DNA of 7,648 nt from Chitinophaga pinensis (lineage in GTDB: Bacteria > Bacteroidota > Bacteroidia > Chitinophagales > Chitinophagaceae), in NCBI GenBank assembly GCA_943324055.2, contig CALPKD020000045.1, positions 1 through 7,648 on the forward strand, written 5' to 3'. Made by a program: the position numbers and the translations under genes. Shown here piece after piece: positions 6,586-7,648 of this stretch; position 1 is the stretch's first letter, and every line of letters begins with the position of its first letter. Below the pieces are notes generated by a model. That model was not told where the DNA came from. It was given only the letters and a program-made list of their open reading frames with translations, and made no database searches.

Positions 6586-7648
6586 ATGAAAATTTTAAAA
6601 ATCGTATCCTTATTTGCTTTTATAGTAATGGTATTTATGTACTGTACTAAGACGGATCAAATTGTAGCGGTTGCTGCAGCAAAAAACACTTCGGAGCTTT
6701 TGGCTTTGAAGACAACAACAGCACCCACTATTGATGGAGTGGTAGACGCAGCGTGGGCAACAGCGAGTGCAATCGAATTTACTCCAGGTGTACCAGATGC
6801 GGGTAACGGTTTGTTTACCGGTTATATCGGAGACAAATTTCCTACCTCTTTAAAAGCGATGTACGACGATCAGTATGTTTACTTTTTAGCACAATACGCG
6901 GATAAAGACCAGAGTCAAAAAGTAGCTCCTTGGTATTTTGATCCAACAACTAAATTGTGGGCGAAAGAGCCAAGTTCAAGAACATTTGATGCAAATGGAA
7001 ATATGCTTCGTGAAGGTTTTGGTGAGGACAAAATTGCAATGTTGTGGAATATCGATAATTCTACACCAAAATTTGTAACACAAACTTGTTATGCGAGCTG
7101 TCACGTATTTACTCCTTATAATGACTATACTACGGTGGGTACTTTAGTAAAGAGTGTTAAGACTGGTTTAGTAGATAGTTTAGTAACTATTCCAACTTAT
7201 AAGTCAAATGCTGCAAGTGGTAATCACTACACAAATGGCCCTAACGAGAAAATAGACATGTGGTGGATGCAACCAAGCAAAGGTTTGAAGTATGGCAAAA
7301 TGGATGATAACTACCAAGATTATGCTGGTGGACAAGCAGTAACTAATTTAACTGGTGGTAGTGCAAACGGCCGTCACGTAGATGATTTGGTAGTTGCAAG
7401 TTTATCAACTACATGGCCTGCAGGTAAACCAACTTACACTACAGACCCAACTCAAGGATCAGTAGGTAATACACAAAATTTAAAATTAGATGGTACAGGT
7501 GCTTCAGTGGCTGTTCCATTATATGTGATACCTAATTCAACAGGTAATTATATAAATATTGCAGACACCACAACAGGCGGGGCTGCTAAAAAAGTAACTG
7601 CTGTGAGCTCTACTGGTGTCTTAACTTATAGTGGTGGAACCATTGATC
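6586..7648 (+). CDS. ethylbenzene-dehydrogenase-like heme-binding lipoprotein with CX3CH motif, N-terminal part (cut by window edge)
   Basis: The frame runs open from ATG 6586 to the window end (354 codons plus one base), so the C-terminus is missing. A lipoprotein signal peptide ends in VFMYC (16-20), giving a lipidated C20. PTIDGVVDAAWATA (47-60) is the opening strand of the DOMON-like fold shared by EB_dh (PF09459) and CBM9. LKAMYDDQYVYFLAQYADKD (89-108) and GEDKIAMLWNID (146-157) follow, then C168-YAS-C172-H173, a CX3CH motif suggestive of covalent c-type heme, and MWWMQP (225-230). This order, with a cysteine-histidine motif just after the EDKIAMLW strand, favours the EB_dh/cytochrome-type family over sugar-binding CBM9. 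The protein probably sits on a membrane facing the periplasm or outside, and its role could be electron transfer. The start is preceded by an A/T-rich stretch with no Shine-Dalgarno. The 147-nt divergent upstream gap has CAACTTTG (6541-6548), one mismatch to a -7 element, but no well-spaced -33. Confidence 0.78.
   Translation, partial: MKILKIVSLFAFIVMVFMYCTKTDQIVAVAAAKNTSELLALKTTTAPTIDGVVDAAWATASAIEFTPGVPDAGNGLFTGYIGDKFPTSLKAMYDDQYVYFLAQYADKDQSQKVAPWYFDPTTKLWAKEPSSRTFDANGNMLREGFGEDKIAMLWNIDNSTPKFVTQTCYASCHVFTPYNDYTTVGTLVKSVKTGLVDSLVTIPTYKSNAASGNHYTNGPNEKIDMWWMQPSKGLKYGKMDDNYQDYAGGQAVTNLTGGSANGRHVDDLVVASLSTTWPAGKPTYTTDPTQGSVGNTQNLKLDGTGASVAVPLYVIPNSTGNYINIADTTTGGAAKKVTAVSSTGVLTYSGGTID

Noticed and set aside
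6586..7648. CBM9-type carbohydrate-binding protein as the identity of the last gene
   Set aside because: The opening IDGVVDAAW strand is shared by both families, but the CX3CH motif after the EDKIAMLW strand and the lack of glycosidase context favour the EB_dh type. CBM9 is kept only as a minor alternative.

Overview
This is AT-rich DNA whose protein families, lack of Shine-Dalgarno sequences and -33/-7-like promoter traces (TTTG ... TAnnTTTG) point to a member of the Bacteroidota, perhaps near the Chitinophagaceae/Sphingobacteriia. The phylum assignment rests on the HmuY-type lipoprotein, the DUF47-Pit pair, the style of the TonB-dependent receptor and the A/T-rich start regions. It is an inference from the sequence alone.

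Layout. Positions 1-1093 (minus strand) hold a phosphate-uptake pair: a DUF47/PhoU-like protein followed, 11 nt downstream, by a PiT-family inorganic phosphate transporter cut off by the window edge. Positions 1094-1592 are a ~500-nt divergent gap with no convincing gene. It carries a near-perfect terminator-type hairpin with no obvious parent gene, a second hairpin, and a dyad (TTACGAA-N6-TTCGTAA). Positions 1593-3002 (plus) encode an exported protein of unusual layout: signal peptide, kelch-like ectodomain, one membrane span, and a conserved cytosolic tail that may be a DNA-binding or signalling domain.

Positions 3148-5892 (plus) are a two-gene operon: a TonB-dependent outer-membrane receptor, then, 6 nt later, a lipoprotein of the HmuY heme-binding family. 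Together they look like a HmuR/HmuY-type heme (or other tetrapyrrole/metal-complex) uptake system. Both proteins lack the histidines used as heme ligands in Porphyromonas. A strong bidirectional terminator (5914-5948) separates the operon from a convergent gene for a hotdog-fold DUF4442 thioesterase-like protein (5956-6438, minus). Divergent from that gene, a partial gene (6586 to the window end, plus) encodes a lipoprotein resembling the ethylbenzene-dehydrogenase heme-binding family, with an atypical CX3CH heme-attachment-like motif.

How the genes fit together. The left part concerns phosphate uptake. The right part has a heme theme: a receptor and lipoprotein that could bring in heme, next to a lipoprotein that could use it. 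The kelch-membrane protein just upstream of the receptor could be a regulator of the uptake operon, but nothing in the sequence proves this link. No mobile element, CRISPR array, tRNA or rRNA was seen.
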